The notes: generated from the letters alone by a model not told the origin. Numbered from the stretch's first letter, positions 22,921-32,534 are shown. The stretch: DNA of 64,000 bases from DASVUC01 sp038237225 (GCA_038237225.1 JBBRYX010000022.1:24236-88235), one strand, 5' to 3'. Numbers and translations are program-made.

Positions 22921-22952
22921 AAAAAGAAGAGCTCCCGTCCCTCTTCTTCTGT
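22921..22952. repeat. Family F repeat, copy 1
   Basis: AAAAAGAAGAGCTCCCGTCC then CTCTTCTTCTGTCC. An almost identical copy is 250 bases away, and two diverged copies lie inside addA. Confidence 0.85.
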
Positions 22953-23168
22953 CCGGTCTTAGTGGAGAGAGCGCATCGGGCATGGGTAAGCTGTGTGGAC
23001 GGGATTTCTGATGTCGAAAAAAGTTGAGTACGCATCCTATGAAAGGCGGGGACGGTGGGGAAAGTTGAGGTGATGGTGGCTAGAGGTTGCGGGGATGGCA
23101 GCGGTTGCCGTCGGCGGTGGCGATCAGTATTTCTTCGACGCGGCGGGTGAATCGCTCGATCGATAGAG

Positions 23169-23202
23169 AAAAAGAAGAGCTCCCGTCCCTCTTCTTCTGT
23201 CC
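23169..23202. repeat. Family F repeat, copy 2
   Basis: AAAAAGAAGAGCTCCCGTCC followed by CTCTTCTTCTGTCC, identical in sequence to the copy at 22921 apart from the flanks. Confidence 0.85.
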
Positions 23203-23513
23203 TTAAGTTAAAAGGAAGACCAGCGCCGTTTGCGGGGTTGGAAACGCAGATCGAGGAGGCGATTTTGCCCTTATCTTAATGCCATTAGGCTTGCCCGTGT
23301 CTGTATCGCCGACAGGCAGGATGCCCGAGCTACAGGCAAAGTTCACATGGTCTCAGGATTTGATGTGGAGGCGGCGGTCGTTCGTGGCTGCGCCGCGACG
23401 GCGCCCGCGCCGCAGGCGTCGGCTCTACTTGTTTGCGGTGGATTGGGTCGCTATATCACTGTGCAAGATCACGCGCTGTTCGTTGTGGTCCTGAGAGCGT
23501 GTGAATTTTTCCC

Positions 23514-23572
23514 GTAGCACGGGCATCTTGCCCGTGTTTGCGATGCGGACACGGGCAAGATGCCCGTGCTAC
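23514..23572. repeat. Family A double palindrome before thiD
   Basis: GTAGCACGGGCATCTTGCCC, the link GCGATGCGG and an inverted copy ending GCCCGTGCTAC. This is the most complete example of the family in the window. Confidence 0.9.
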
Positions 23573-23665
23573 AGTCAAATCTTCACAAACTCTCAGGATG
23601 ACAATCAGCGCCGAATCACGCACAGCCATTTAGATTCAATCGAGTTATTTTGAAGGTCAAATCGC

Positions 23666-24463
23666 ATGAAGACAGCGCTAACGATTGCGGGATCGGATTC
23701 GAGCGGGGGGGCGGGGATTCAGGCGGATCTGAAGACGTTTACGGTGCTTGGCGTTTATGGGATGAGCGCGATCACGGCGGTGACGGCGCAGAATACACTG
23801 GGGGTGAAGGCGGTGGTGGCGATTGAGCCGGAGATGGTTCGGCAGCAGATTGATGCGGTGGCGGGGGATATTTCTGTCGATGCGTGCAAGACCGGAATGC
23901 TTGGGAGCGAGGCGTTGATTGGGGTGGTGGAAGATTGCATCGAGCGAAACAAGCTGACGCCTTATGTTTGTGATCCGGGGATGGTGACGAAAAGCGGGGA
24001 CAAGCTGGTCAGTGAGGATGTGGTTCAGTCGATCGTGAGGAAATTGTTTCCGCTGGCGACGGTGGTGACGCCGAACTTGCGGGAGTTGGCGGCGCTGCCG
24101 GGTGTGGAGCGGGTGGAGCCGTCGATTGCGATTGCGAAGGATGCGGCGAAGCGGGTGGTGGATCTGGGGGCGCGGGCGGTGGTGATCACGGGGATCGAGC
24201 AGAAGGATCAGATGGTGGATCTGCTGTTTGATGGGAGGGAGTTTCTGGAGTTTTCGGCGCTGGCGCAGCCGAAGGAGAAGACACATGGGAGCGGGTGCGC
24301 GTTCTCGGCGGCGATCACGGCGGGTCTGGCGAACCGGATGACGCTGGTGGAGGCGGTGGATCAGGCAAAGCAGGTGGTGAACATGGCGATCCAGTATGGG
24401 GATGGGCAGGGGCGGGGGATTACACCGGTGAATATGTTGGCCTGGGCGCCGAAGAAGAAGTGA
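23666..24463 (+). CDS. thiD: Hydroxymethylpyrimidine (phosphate) kinase ThiD
   Basis: 265 residues. ThiD phosphorylates HMP and HMP-phosphate to HMP-diphosphate for thiamine synthesis. The ribokinase-fold motifs are present: TIAGSDSSGGAGIQADLKTF at the start, TAQNTLGVKAV, KTGMLGS, DPGMVTKSG, TPNLRELAAL, and the anion-hole and catalytic region HGSGCAFSAAITAGLA with its Asp replaced in context by Cys-Ala (GSGCAF versus the usual GTGCTL). Stands alone; no other thi gene is near. Third codon positions are mostly G. Confidence 0.93.
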   Translation: MKTALTIAGSDSSGGAGIQADLKTFTVLGVYGMSAITAVTAQNTLGVKAVVAIEPEMVRQQIDAVAGDISVDACKTGMLGSEALIGVVEDCIERNKLTPYVCDPGMVTKSGDKLVSEDVVQSIVRKLFPLATVVTPNLRELAALPGVERVEPSIAIAKDAAKRVVDLGARAVVITGIEQKDQMVDLLFDGREFLEFSALAQPKEKTHGSGCAFSAAITAGLANRMTLVEAVDQAKQVVNMAIQYGDGQGRGITPVNMLAWAPKKK

Positions 24464-24583
24464 TCGTATTGTGTTTAATTTTCGCGCGTGATTCCGATTT
24501 GAAATCCGCATTTGAAATCCGCGCCCCGCAAGCGGGGCCGCTAACCAAAGGCGCGGGAATTAAGTGAGATCCGGATTAGACGT

Positions 24584-26314
24584 TTACGAGAGTTCGCCGA
24601 TGTTTGAAACATCGGGCCAAACTCCACTGAGGGCGACGGCTTTTTCGATGGCGCATCCCAGTGCAAGAATCACGTCTTCACGATACAGCTTTCCGACAAC
24701 CTCGATCAACTTCGGCCGGCCCTTGAAGATTCCATCTCTCAGGACCAGCGAAGGGTGACCGGTCAGGTTTGTATATTCGACCGTTACGCCCGCGTAAGGA
24801 AGCGTGATGTAGCAATCGACATTTTTCATTGTTTCATGCATGGCGCGCATGAGTTGGGAACGCACCTGCTGCGCTCGGAGATAGTCGGCGGCGGGAAGCT
24901 CTGAACCGATTCGGAAGGCATTCGGCCAAGCGCCTTTTCCCTGCTGCTTTAACTTTCTCACATCACCATTCATCAGCATCTCGATGAAGCTGGATGAGGA
25001 CTCGCTGGCGATGGTCATGCTGATGACGCCGCCGAATTCAGGGCCGGGCAGGTTGATCGGGACCAGTTCTCCAACGATGCGTTTTACTTTCTCAAATGCT
25101 GAGCGATGCAGATCCGCCAGGCCGGGGTTTTTCTTGTACCACTCGCTCTCCCAGTTGAATCCCGCCGGGTCGTAACCCACGCGCAGCTGCTTGAGGTTGA
25201 CGCTTGCGTCCCAGACGAAGGGCACATCCGCCGCGGTCGGATCGTTGTCGTCTGCTCCACAAATGGCGGAGAGAACCATCGCGCAATCTTCGACGGAGCG
25301 CGCGATCGGTCCGATCTTATCCATCGATCGGGAGAGCGCCATCGCGCCATATCGAGAGACGCGGCCATAGGTGGGGCGAAGGCCTGTCGTTCCGTTGATC
25401 ATGCAGGGTGAGATGATGGATCCGTGGGTCTCGGTTCCGATCGCAAACGCGACACAGCCGGCGGCCACCATGGCACACGGGCCTGCGCTTGATCCGCTGG
25501 ATCCTTCCTTGGGCGCCCAAGGCGTTCGCGTCGTTCCGCCGAACCAGACATCGCCCATGCACAATTCGCCGAGCGACAACTTCGCGCAGAGCACGGCACC
25601 TGCATTTTCGAGCTTGGCAATGACCGTTGCATCATGATCGAATCGACGATCTTTGTAGATTTCGACGCCCCAAGTGGTCGGATAGCCCTTCGCGGCAAAG
25701 CAATCCTTGGCGCCGTATGGAATTCCATGGAGGGGGCCGCGGCTCTTGCCTGCGGCGGACTCCTCGTCGGCACGCCTGGCCATCGCCAGCGCTCGGTCTT
25801 CTGTCAGCGTGATGACCGCGTTGAGCTTTCGGCCGATCGTTTTGAGCCGCTCCAGGTACATTTTGGTTAGCTCGAGGGATGAGATCTTCCGCGCATGAAT
25901 CAGGCGCGATAAATCGGAAGCCGAGGCGAAGGCGAGTGATTGGACATTGCCGTCATACTCCGGGGTATTCGCCTCCCGGATGACGAAGTTCGACTCTCCC
26001 CGCGGCACGATCGTTCCCGGGACTCGGGGATTGAACTGGAGGGCGGGCTCGATGTTCCTGACATCATGCTTTCGAAACGAAAGCATCAAGCCGCGTTTGC
26101 CTTTGACGCCGGCGAGGGCCATCTCCTGTTCGTCTTTGGTATAGGGATGGCCGAGGATTTGGTCTGTTGAGGCCAATTCTCTCGTGCTTAGATCGTTGCC
26201 GATTGCGGTAGCTGGGGCAGATGTTGGTGCAGCTTCAGCCTGACTTGCGGTAGCCGCAAGCGCTGCGACTGCGACGTTCTTCAATACTTCCCGGCGAGAA
26301 TGTTTGTTGGCCAT
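24584..26314 (-). CDS. Tat-exported amidase (amidase signature family)
   Basis: 576 residues. The first 30 residues are a twin-arginine signal (HSRREVLKNVAVAALAA). The amidase-signature domain begins near residue 130, with the Ser-Ser-Lys triad visible: Lys203 in GIPYGAKDCF, the cis-Ser at about 275 in EGSSGSSAGP, and Ser299 in GTETHGSI. The usual GGSSGGSA reads EGSSGSSAG. It should hydrolyse an amide or ester outside the cytoplasm; the substrate cannot be read from sequence. Between signal and domain are about 100 extra residues of unknown role. A fragment of another gene lies just upstream. Confidence 0.88.
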   Translation of the reverse strand: MANKHSRREVLKNVAVAALAATASQAEAAPTSAPATAIGNDLSTRELASTDQILGHPYTKDEQEMALAGVKGKRGLMLSFRKHDVRNIEPALQFNPRVPGTIVPRGESNFVIREANTPEYDGNVQSLAFASASDLSRLIHARKISSLELTKMYLERLKTIGRKLNAVITLTEDRALAMARRADEESAAGKSRGPLHGIPYGAKDCFAAKGYPTTWGVEIYKDRRFDHDATVIAKLENAGAVLCAKLSLGELCMGDVWFGGTTRTPWAPKEGSSGSSAGPCAMVAAGCVAFAIGTETHGSIISPCMINGTTGLRPTYGRVSRYGAMALSRSMDKIGPIARSVEDCAMVLSAICGADDNDPTAADVPFVWDASVNLKQLRVGYDPAGFNWESEWYKKNPGLADLHRSAFEKVKRIVGELVPINLPGPEFGGVISMTIASESSSSFIEMLMNGDVRKLKQQGKGAWPNAFRIGSELPAADYLRAQQVRSQLMRAMHETMKNVDCYITLPYAGVTVEYTNLTGHPSLVLRDGIFKGRPKLIEVVGKLYREDVILALGCAIEKAVALSGVWPDVSNIGELS

Positions 26315-26321
26315 AGCTGAT

Positions 26322-26468
26322 TCAAAACCCAGAAGGACTCGGAATGCTGAGTTGTACTCTTCGATCTTGAAATAGATCCAGGTCTGCGACGCGATAATAT
26401 TCTTTGCGCGTCCATCGATGAACGAACGGCTCGAACTGCGTCACAGGTTCTTCGATAAGAACAGACAT
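26322..26468 (-). pseudogene. N-terminal fragment of a Uma2-family (DUF820) protein
   Basis: An ATG at 26468 opens 48 codons with HRWTRKEYYRVADLDLFQDR near the end, the conserved beginning of Uma2 putative endonucleases (normally RWTxxEYxxMAexGlfxxxRVEL). The frame then stops instead of entering the LIEGEI core, so only about a quarter of the gene remains. It lies between the glycosyltransferase and amidase genes. Confidence 0.6.
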
Positions 26469-26512
26469 CGCGCACGATTTTAGCCGCGTCTCGATTCAGA
26501 AAACAATCGGAA

Positions 26513-27439
26513 TTAAGCCGCCAGTCCCACCGTCTCCTGCACGACATACAGTGGCCTTTGCTTCATCTCTTCGTAAATCCGCCCGACATACTCACCGAGG
26601 ATACCGATGGCGATGAGTTGCACTCCGCCGAGGAAGAGGATGGAGAGGATTAGTGTCGTAAATCCGCTGCCCGCTTGCTTGTGCAGGGTGAAGAAGGTGA
26701 TGAGATAAAACAGTGCGGCGAGGAACGTGAGGGCGGAGACGAGGAGCCCCATATAAGTGACCCAGCGAAGGGGACGGTAGCTGAAGCTGAAGATTGCATC
26801 CATCGCGTAGCGGATGAGCTTTCGGAGGGTTTGTTTGGGCGCGCCGGCGGCACGGTCCTGGCGGTCGTAGAGCACGGAGCCTTGCTTGAATCCGAGCCAG
26901 GATCTGAGGCCGGGGATGAATCGGTTTCGTTCGGGGAGCTTGTTGAATTCATCCACGACGCGCCGGTCCATGAGTCCAAAGATTCCGGCATCCGGGGCGC
27001 TGGGCAGATCCGACAAGGCGCGCATCACGGGATAGAACAAGCGGAAGCCGATGGAGCGCATTCCCTGATCGCCGCGGCTGGTGCGTTCGCCGAGCACGAC
27101 CTGTAGGCCTTGCTTCCACTTGTTGACCATGTCGGCGATGACTTCAGGGGGATCCTGCAAATCGCCGTCGATCAGGACGACGCAATCGCCGCGCGCGTGG
27201 TGGATGCCTGCGGTTACGGCGGGCTGGTGGCCGAAATTTCGGGAGAGGTTGATGAGCTTGAATCGCGGATCTTCGGCGTGGTATTGGCGGATGATTTCGC
27301 CCGAGCGATCATGGGAGCCGTCGTTGACGAGGACCGCTTCCCACGGCTCAGCGGTGGAATCCAATGCCGCGGTCAGGCGCTTGCGCAGCTCGGGCAGGTT
27401 TTCTTCTTCGTTAAAGATGGGGACGACCACCGAGATCAT
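26513..27439 (-). CDS. Family 2 glycosyltransferase with two C-terminal membrane segments
   Basis: 308 residues, DPM1/ArnC/GtrB-like. It transfers a sugar from a nucleotide donor to a polyprenyl phosphate at the membrane. Motifs: VVPIFNEEENLPEL at the N-terminus, VNDGSHDRS, LSRNFGHQPAVTAG, the DGDLQDPPE donor site, and ERTSRGDQGMRS. Two hydrophobic helices follow at about 230-255 and 270-290. This layout matches the enzymes that charge undecaprenyl phosphate for later transfer by GT39-type enzymes, one of which lies at 58 kb, but a direct link is inference. Confidence 0.9.
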   Translation of the reverse strand: MISVVVPIFNEEENLPELRKRLTAALDSTAEPWEAVLVNDGSHDRSGEIIRQYHAEDPRFKLINLSRNFGHQPAVTAGIHHARGDCVVLIDGDLQDPPEVIADMVNKWKQGLQVVLGERTSRGDQGMRSIGFRLFYPVMRALSDLPSAPDAGIFGLMDRRVVDEFNKLPERNRFIPGLRSWLGFKQGSVLYDRQDRAAGAPKQTLRKLIRYAMDAIFSFSYRPLRWVTYMGLLVSALTFLAALFYLITFFTLHKQAGSGFTTLILSILFLGGVQLIAIGILGEYVGRIYEEMKQRPLYVVQETVGLAA

Positions 27440-27820
27440 ATTTGGTGGGGCGAATCATACAGCGACGCCGGACGCCACGCATCTACATTGACACGCTTGG
27501 CGCGTGAATCTGGTGAACGGATAACGTCCGGAGCGAAGCGGACGTTCCTGACGCCGTATGAGAACCCAATACCGTCCGAAAATACAAAGGATCAGGGGTT
27601 TTCGTGATTCGCATTTGGTATGTCATTGATGCGGGCATGAGGAAGGCGATCGAATGGTCCTCGTGAGGCCGCACGAACAACTCGATGGTCATCAGGATCC
27701 AACCCGGGCTCGCGAACGAGCGGGTGGTCTCGGTGGATTGAGTCTGCTCAAAGGTTCCGTGGCACGAGGCGCTTAGATTCAGGCGGCGTGCTGCAGGGAG
27801 AGGGCGCCCGGAGGTGCCCG
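27440..27820. other. Spacer without a supported gene
   Basis: About 380 bases between divergent genes. It contains a small hairpin, AACGTCCG-GAGCGAAG-CGGACGTT at 27525-27548, and no frame with conserved features. The promoter of pilM-like gene should lie at the right end. Confidence 0.4.
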
Positions 27821-28681
27821 ATGTTGTGGTTTTGCCGAAAAATGACGTCGATCGGCGTGGACGCAGGTTCTCGAACGATCAAGGCGGCGCAGCTCACCCG
27901 AACGCGGGAAGGTTTTAAGCTCCACGCTGCGGCGGTGTTTCCGCTGGAACGTCCGAATAAGATTTTCGATGCCGATGCGGCGGGAAGGTTCCGGCAGATG
28001 CTCGAGAACCAGGGATTTGAGGGCCGGCGCATTGTCCTGAGCACGAAAGGCGGGGAGCAGGCGGAAGTGTTTAAGGAAGCGGGGTTCAATCTAAAGGCAG
28101 TCGATCAGCCGATTGCGGCGCTGAGCCGGGCCTGCGTGAGCGGGATCAATTTGCACAATGATGAGCAGCCGACGGCGGTGATTGCGGATCTTGGCTGGCT
28201 TGGCGGCGCCTTTGCGGTCACGCATGGCCGTGAGATTCGTTTTCAGCAGCCGCTCGAATGCGCCGGTATGGGTGCGGCTCATAGCGCGATCGTCGACCGC
28301 TTCGGACTTGGCGACGAGATTTCAGAAGGTTTGCTGCGCGAAGTTTACGTGGATTTTGCAAGCTCCAAGGCGCCTCCCGAATCGGTGCATGCGGGATGGA
28401 CTCGGGTGATGCTGATGCGGCGATTGGGCGAGTTGACCGCGGAAATGGCCGATGCGCTGGCGCATGTTCGGCAGCGATACCCGATCAGACCGACCCGGCT
28501 TTTTCTTACGGGCGGCGGCGCTCAGTCGCGCGGGCTTGATAGTTATTTCGCGGATCGTCTTGGGATCGATGTCGTCATTTGCCGGCCGTCGTCGCTGGTG
28601 AACTGCAACGGAACAGCGCAGGCGCTGGCACAGTCTCCCGCGCTTGTGCAAGCGATTGGGTTGGCGAGGTGGGAGGCATGA
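27821..28681 (+). CDS. PilM-like actin-fold protein
   Basis: 286 residues from the ATG at 27821, which has GGAGG six bases upstream. Resembles PilM, the cytoplasmic ATP-binding protein that links the type IV pilus or type II secretion platform to its inner membrane partners. The start MLWFCRK then IGVDAGSRTIKAAQL is the PilM/FtsA phosphate-1 motif; LFLTGGGAQSRGLDSYFADR near residue 230 is the adenosine motif and is followed by the usual C-terminal strand. The PilN, PilO and secretin partners are not in the window, but a pseudopilin follows 115 bases downstream. Confidence 0.78.
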   Translation: MLWFCRKMTSIGVDAGSRTIKAAQLTRTREGFKLHAAAVFPLERPNKIFDADAAGRFRQMLENQGFEGRRIVLSTKGGEQAEVFKEAGFNLKAVDQPIAALSRACVSGINLHNDEQPTAVIADLGWLGGAFAVTHGREIRFQQPLECAGMGAAHSAIVDRFGLGDEISEGLLREVYVDFASSKAPPESVHAGWTRVMLMRRLGELTAEMADALAHVRQRYPIRPTRLFLTGGGAQSRGLDSYFADRLGIDVVICRPSSLVNCNGTAQALAQSPALVQAIGLARWEA

Positions 28682-28796
28682 GCGCGTGTTTATAGGACGG
28701 CAGGCGACGTCAAGTCTTATGAGGATCGCGACGATTCTCAGGGGTAGAGGGATTCCCGGGCTTGCGTGCCGGGCATCCGCTTAAGGAGATTCGTTC

Positions 28797-29291
28797 ATGC
28801 GTGCTGTCATTCGTCTGCGATTCCTGGGATTTTCGCTGGCCGAGTTGTTCGTGGTTGGCATCGTCCTGATGGTGATCGGGGCCAACACGATTCCGCGGTT
28901 CAGCCGCGGGGCGGACAGCCTTGCAGAGGCAGCGCTCTCGGGGAATCTTGCGGTGCTGCGGAATGGGTTGGATGTTTATTCTTCTGACCACGGCGGGCAG
29001 TTTCCGAGCGTCGGCAACTTCGATGCGCAGATGACGCAGTATACGGACGATCAGGGGAATGCTTCGGCGATTGCGGATTCGGCTCATCGGCATGGGCCGT
29101 ATCTTAGGCGGGTTCCGGTGCTGCCGGTTGGGCCGGTGGGGTTGAAGGGATCTCCCATTGTGCTGGATGCTTCGAGTGCGCCCGGCGCGATCCCTGCTGG
29201 ATGGATCTACAATCCAAAGACCGGTGACGTGCGAGCGAACCTGCCCGATGATTCGCTCGACTACGCGGGCAAGCGGTATAACCAGTATTGA
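28797..29291 (+). CDS. Type IV pilin-like / pseudopilin protein
   Basis: 164 residues with AAGGAG seven bases before the ATG. A short basic leader ends in LGFSLAELFVVGIVLMVIGA, where prepilin peptidase would cut after the Gly and methylate the Phe; Glu at +5 is present. The C-terminal part (PYLRRVPVLPVGP, AGWIYNPKTGDVRANLPDD) resembles the loop of GspG-type major pseudopilins. It probably works with the PilM-like protein in a secretion or pilus-like machine. Confidence 0.85.
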   Translation: MRAVIRLRFLGFSLAELFVVGIVLMVIGANTIPRFSRGADSLAEAALSGNLAVLRNGLDVYSSDHGGQFPSVGNFDAQMTQYTDDQGNASAIADSAHRHGPYLRRVPVLPVGPVGLKGSPIVLDASSAPGAIPAGWIYNPKTGDVRANLPDDSLDYAGKRYNQY

Positions 29292-29322
29292 TTCGGTTCG
29301 CGGCAACTGCACAATCGCGGTC

Positions 29323-29991
29323 ATGGCTGCCGCGGATGAGATTCAGAAGTTCACCAACGACGTGATCGGGTGGTTCAATCACGCCTACTATTTCAATAAA
29401 CAACAGACGTGGCTCAACACATTCTGGCGGGGGGTGCACGTTCACAAGTGTCCGACGGATCTCTGGGTTTACCAGGAGATTCTTTACGAGACGAAGCCGA
29501 CGGTGATTATTGAAACGGGGACGGCTAACGGCGGATCTGCATTGTATCTTGCGCAGATTGGAGAGTTGTTGGGCGGCGTAAGGGTGATCACGGTGGACAT
29601 CACCAACGATCGGCCACCGACGCCGTTGCCGGTGCATGCGTCGATTACTTATCTGACTGGATCGTCCACGGATCCACGGATGCTGGATGAGGTTCGGAAG
29701 CGCATTCAGCCGGGGGATCGGGTGATGGTGATTCTGGACAGCGATCATCGTGAGCCGCATGTTCGGGCTGAGTTGGAGGTTTATCCGGGGCTGGTGACGC
29801 CGGGGTGTTATTTGATTGTCGAGGATACGAACGTGAACGGGCATCCGGTTTATCCGCTGCACGGACCGGGGCCGATGGAGGCGTTGGCGGGGTTTCTTCC
29901 GTCGCATCCGGAGTTTGAGCCGGATCGGGGGCGGGAGAAGTTTATGCTGACGTTCAATCCGAATGGGTATTTGCGAAAGTCGGGAGCTTAG
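29323..29991 (+). CDS. CmcI-like methyltransferase / hydroxylase family protein
   Basis: 222 residues from the ATG at 29323. Matches the CmcI/rhamnosyl O-methyltransferase family, which has an SAM-binding Rossmann fold: KPTVIIETGTANGGSALYLA (about residue 60), VITVDITN, YLTGSSTDP, VMVILDSDHREPHV (metal-binding Asp and His), and YLIVEDTNVNGHPV. Family members methylate sugars or small molecules. It lies 31 bases after the pseudopilin and could be co-transcribed, but no functional tie is evident. Confidence 0.85.
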   Translation: MAAADEIQKFTNDVIGWFNHAYYFNKQQTWLNTFWRGVHVHKCPTDLWVYQEILYETKPTVIIETGTANGGSALYLAQIGELLGGVRVITVDITNDRPPTPLPVHASITYLTGSSTDPRMLDEVRKRIQPGDRVMVILDSDHREPHVRAELEVYPGLVTPGCYLIVEDTNVNGHPVYPLHGPGPMEALAGFLPSHPEFEPDRGREKFMLTFNPNGYLRKSGA

Positions 29992-30083
29992 TCCGGGCGG
30001 AGGGCGCGAAGGCGCGGTCACCCCCGGTGTATTCACCGGGGGCTAAATTCATTTGCGAGTCGCTTGGGATGTTGTGGGAGATT

Positions 30084-30926
30084 TCAGGGGGGAATGGGGA
30101 GGAGGTGGGCGGTGATGATTTCGGAGGGGGCCTGGGCGAGGGTGGATCTTAGGGCGGCATCGGTTTGGTAGGGTGTGGCGGGGATGCGGCAGGCGGGGAT
30201 CATGAGGTCGAGTTGGGGAACCAAGAAGGGCCAGGGGTGGATGGTGACGTCGTTGTTTTGGCGGGTGAGGGTGAATTTTGTCCTGGTGGTGTTGGGGAGG
30301 GGGAGGTCTCGGGTGGTTGTGATTGGGGATTCGGTGCAGCAGGCGGCGAGGCTGATCTGGTCCATGATCTGGAGGAGGGCGAAGTTGTATTGGAGTTGAT
30401 CTTCGGAGCCTTGCTTGGTGCCTTTGGCGACGGTGTGGCGGGCGGTTTGCTCGCTGTGCAGGCCGAGCTGGGCGCGGAGGTTTTCCTGGCGCTCGAGCTC
30501 GCGCTGCTGGAATTTTACGATGGCGAAGCGGTCCTGGGGATCTTCGAGGTTGAAGTGGGCGTCGGGTTTGGATTCGGGGCGGTCGGTGGCCATGACGGAG
30601 AGGGAGAGGACGTGGAGGCTGACGAGGAGGCCGGCGTAGGGGTGTTTTTTGGTGGCGGTTTCGACGGATGCAGTCCAGACTTTGAAGGCGATGGGTCTGG
30701 GGGTTTCGAAAACGTCGAGGGGGAGATGATCGGGGTTGAGGGTGGGTTCGTTGTCGTGGAGGGGCCAGCCGGAGTCGTGGAGGGAGATGCCGAGGATTGC
30801 GGGGTCGCGGGGACTGGGGGAGGGGAAGGCGTTGTTGCCGAAGGCGTCGGCGATTTGGCCTGCGATTTGGGCGTGGTCGTGCTGGTTGATGATGAGGAAA
30901 TCGTTGCCGTCGTGGCGGCGGATCAT
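30084..30926 (-). CDS. DUF3891 family protein
   Basis: 280 residues from the ATG at 30926. Begins with MIRRHDGNDFLIINQHDHAQ and has LGISLHDSGWPLHDN near residue 47, the conserved start of DUF3891 proteins; the His-Asp pairs suggest an HD-like metal site. The function is not known. Third codon positions are C-rich although the gene is on the minus strand, in line with its location right of the strand-composition switch. Confidence 0.8.
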   Translation of the reverse strand: MIRRHDGNDFLIINQHDHAQIAGQIADAFGNNAFPSPSPRDPAILGISLHDSGWPLHDNEPTLNPDHLPLDVFETPRPIAFKVWTASVETATKKHPYAGLLVSLHVLSLSVMATDRPESKPDAHFNLEDPQDRFAIVKFQQRELERQENLRAQLGLHSEQTARHTVAKGTKQGSEDQLQYNFALLQIMDQISLAACCTESPITTTRDLPLPNTTRTKFTLTRQNNDVTIHPWPFLVPQLDLMIPACRIPATPYQTDAALRSTLAQAPSEIITAHLLPIPP

Positions 30927-31155
30927 GGTGATACTATACGGATTCCGTTGGATTCTGGCGCGTGATTTCGGTTCGATAAAAGCGCCCGGCAAGCGGGGCC
31001 GCTAACCGAAGGGGGAAGGATAATTTGAGATCGTAGTACGGCGGTATTGAGGGGGACAACAGGGGGGAATGGGATTGTGCCGATGAGGGGTTGTTGGGAG
31101 AGAGGGTAAGCTCTGCGGATTCGGTGCCGTGTGCGCTGGGAAGTTTTAGCGGCTT

Positions 31156-31226
31156 GAGAGGTGAAGACACGGGCAGGATGCTTCGTGATACGAGAGGTGA
31201 AGACACGGGCAGGATGCCCGTGATAC
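31156..31226. repeat. Direct repeat carrying a half family A element
   Basis: Two nearly identical units of 35-36 bases beginning GAGAGGTGAAGACACGGGCA; the second ends GCCCGTGATAC and the first has a changed TTCGTGATAC. It ends 13 bases before the transporter start codon. Confidence 0.75.
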
Positions 31227-31238
31227 GAGGAAGTCACT

Positions 31239-32474
31239 ATGGATCAGATACCTACGGTTCCGCTGTTGTTGCTTGGGGCGATGGCGCTTTTGATTCGGGC
31301 GGGGTCGGCGCTGCATACTTGCGGGTTGTCGCGGTCGAAGAATGCGGCGGCGGCGATCGTGCGGAGCATCGTTGAGATGGCGATCGCGGCGCTGGCGTTC
31401 TGGGTCATCGGGGGAGCGATCATGTGCGGAGTGGGTGGAGAGGCGATTGGGTTCAATAAGTATCTGCTGTTTCTGATGCGGGGGGATGAGCGGTTTTTGA
31501 ACGTGGAGCTGTTCTTCAATCTGGCGCTGGTGATGATTGCGGTAGCGCCGATCTCGGCGGCGCTGAGCGAGCGGTCGCGGATGCTACCGATCGGCGTGGC
31601 GGCGGCGGCGACTGCGGGGTTAGTGGTGCCGGTGTGCGGATATTGGACGTGGATCAACAGCGGGTGGTTGTATCGGATGGGTTTTGTGGACAATGCGGGG
31701 GCGAGCGTGATTCATGTGACGGGTGGATTGGTGGCGGCGGTGGGGGCGATGTTTGTGGGGGCGCGGCAGGGGAAATACAACACGGATGGGTCGACGAATT
31801 TTATTCCGGGGCACAGCGTGTCGCTGGCGGCGGGGGGATTGCTGCTGATGGCGGTGGCGTGGGTGCCTTATGTGGTGGGGGCTTGTCTGCTGCATCAGTT
31901 GAGTCATATGCGCGTGGCGACGAACGTGATCCTGGCGGCATCGGCATCGGTGGTGGTGAGCTATGGGATGAGTCAGTCGAGGTATGGGAAGGCGGATGTG
32001 CATCTAACGCTGGGAGGGTTGCTGGCGGGGCTCGTGTCGATCTGCGCGGGAGCGGGCGTGGTGAATCCGGTGGCGGCGGTTGCGATCGGGGCGGTGGGCG
32101 GGTGGCTGGTGATGTGGGCGACGGTGCAGGTGGATATGGCGCTGAAGATTGATGATCCGAGCGGGACGATCGTGGCGCATATTGTGGGCGGGGCGTGGGG
32201 GACAATTGCGGTGGGGATTTTTGCGTCCCCCCCCCAGGATTCGTGGGGGCAACGGGTGCGGCTGATGGGGGTGCAGGCGCTCGGGTTGTGCGCGATGGGG
32301 GCGATGGCGATTCTTGTTGCGGTGGTTTTGTTTGGTGCGCTGAAGTCGGTTCGGGCGCTGCGCGTGGTGGAGGCGGATGAATTTGATGGGTTGGATCTGG
32401 CGGAGCATGATTTGAATGCGTATCCGGATTTTCAGCAGACGATGATTAAGAGTTATCATTTGCGGGAGGCTTGA
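31239..32474 (+). CDS. Amt-family ammonium transporter
   Basis: 411 residues with about eleven membrane helices. Amt proteins move ammonium across the cytoplasmic membrane. The family's NAGASVIHVTGGLVAAVGA segment (about residue 152, with the substrate-site Asp and first His of the pore pair) and DDPSGTIVAHIVGGAWGTIAVG (about 300, second His) are kept. The N-terminal part is shorter than in typical AmtB, and the usual FxxAT motifs are hard to see, so it is a divergent member. No glnK-type gene is beside it. The C-terminal tail after the last helix is about 40 residues, long enough for regulation. Confidence 0.85.
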   Translation: MDQIPTVPLLLLGAMALLIRAGSALHTCGLSRSKNAAAAIVRSIVEMAIAALAFWVIGGAIMCGVGGEAIGFNKYLLFLMRGDERFLNVELFFNLALVMIAVAPISAALSERSRMLPIGVAAAATAGLVVPVCGYWTWINSGWLYRMGFVDNAGASVIHVTGGLVAAVGAMFVGARQGKYNTDGSTNFIPGHSVSLAAGGLLLMAVAWVPYVVGACLLHQLSHMRVATNVILAASASVVVSYGMSQSRYGKADVHLTLGGLLAGLVSICAGAGVVNPVAAVAIGAVGGWLVMWATVQVDMALKIDDPSGTIVAHIVGGAWGTIAVGIFASPPQDSWGQRVRLMGVQALGLCAMGAMAILVAVVLFGALKSVRALRVVEADEFDGLDLAEHDLNAYPDFQQTMIKSYHLREA

Positions 32475-32534
32475 GGGGGATCGCGTAAGAACCGCGACGC
32501 AGGCGTCGCCACTACGAAGAGGGAAGCAGTCCAA

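Larger units (their letters stand above)
22720..23665. other. Repeat-rich region without a supported gene
   Basis: About 950 bases. It contains two copies of a family F element, a degenerate (23287-23334) and a complete (23514-23572) family A element. On the minus strand, 23080-23165 reads as a possible protein end (IERFTRRVEEILIATADGNR and on to a stop), but no full gene can be joined to it. Open frames over the A repeats are artefacts of the palindromes. Confidence 0.5.

Noticed and set aside
23230..23517. 95-codon frame upstream of thiD
   Set aside because: Mostly built of a degenerate family A repeat and simple GC-rich sequence.
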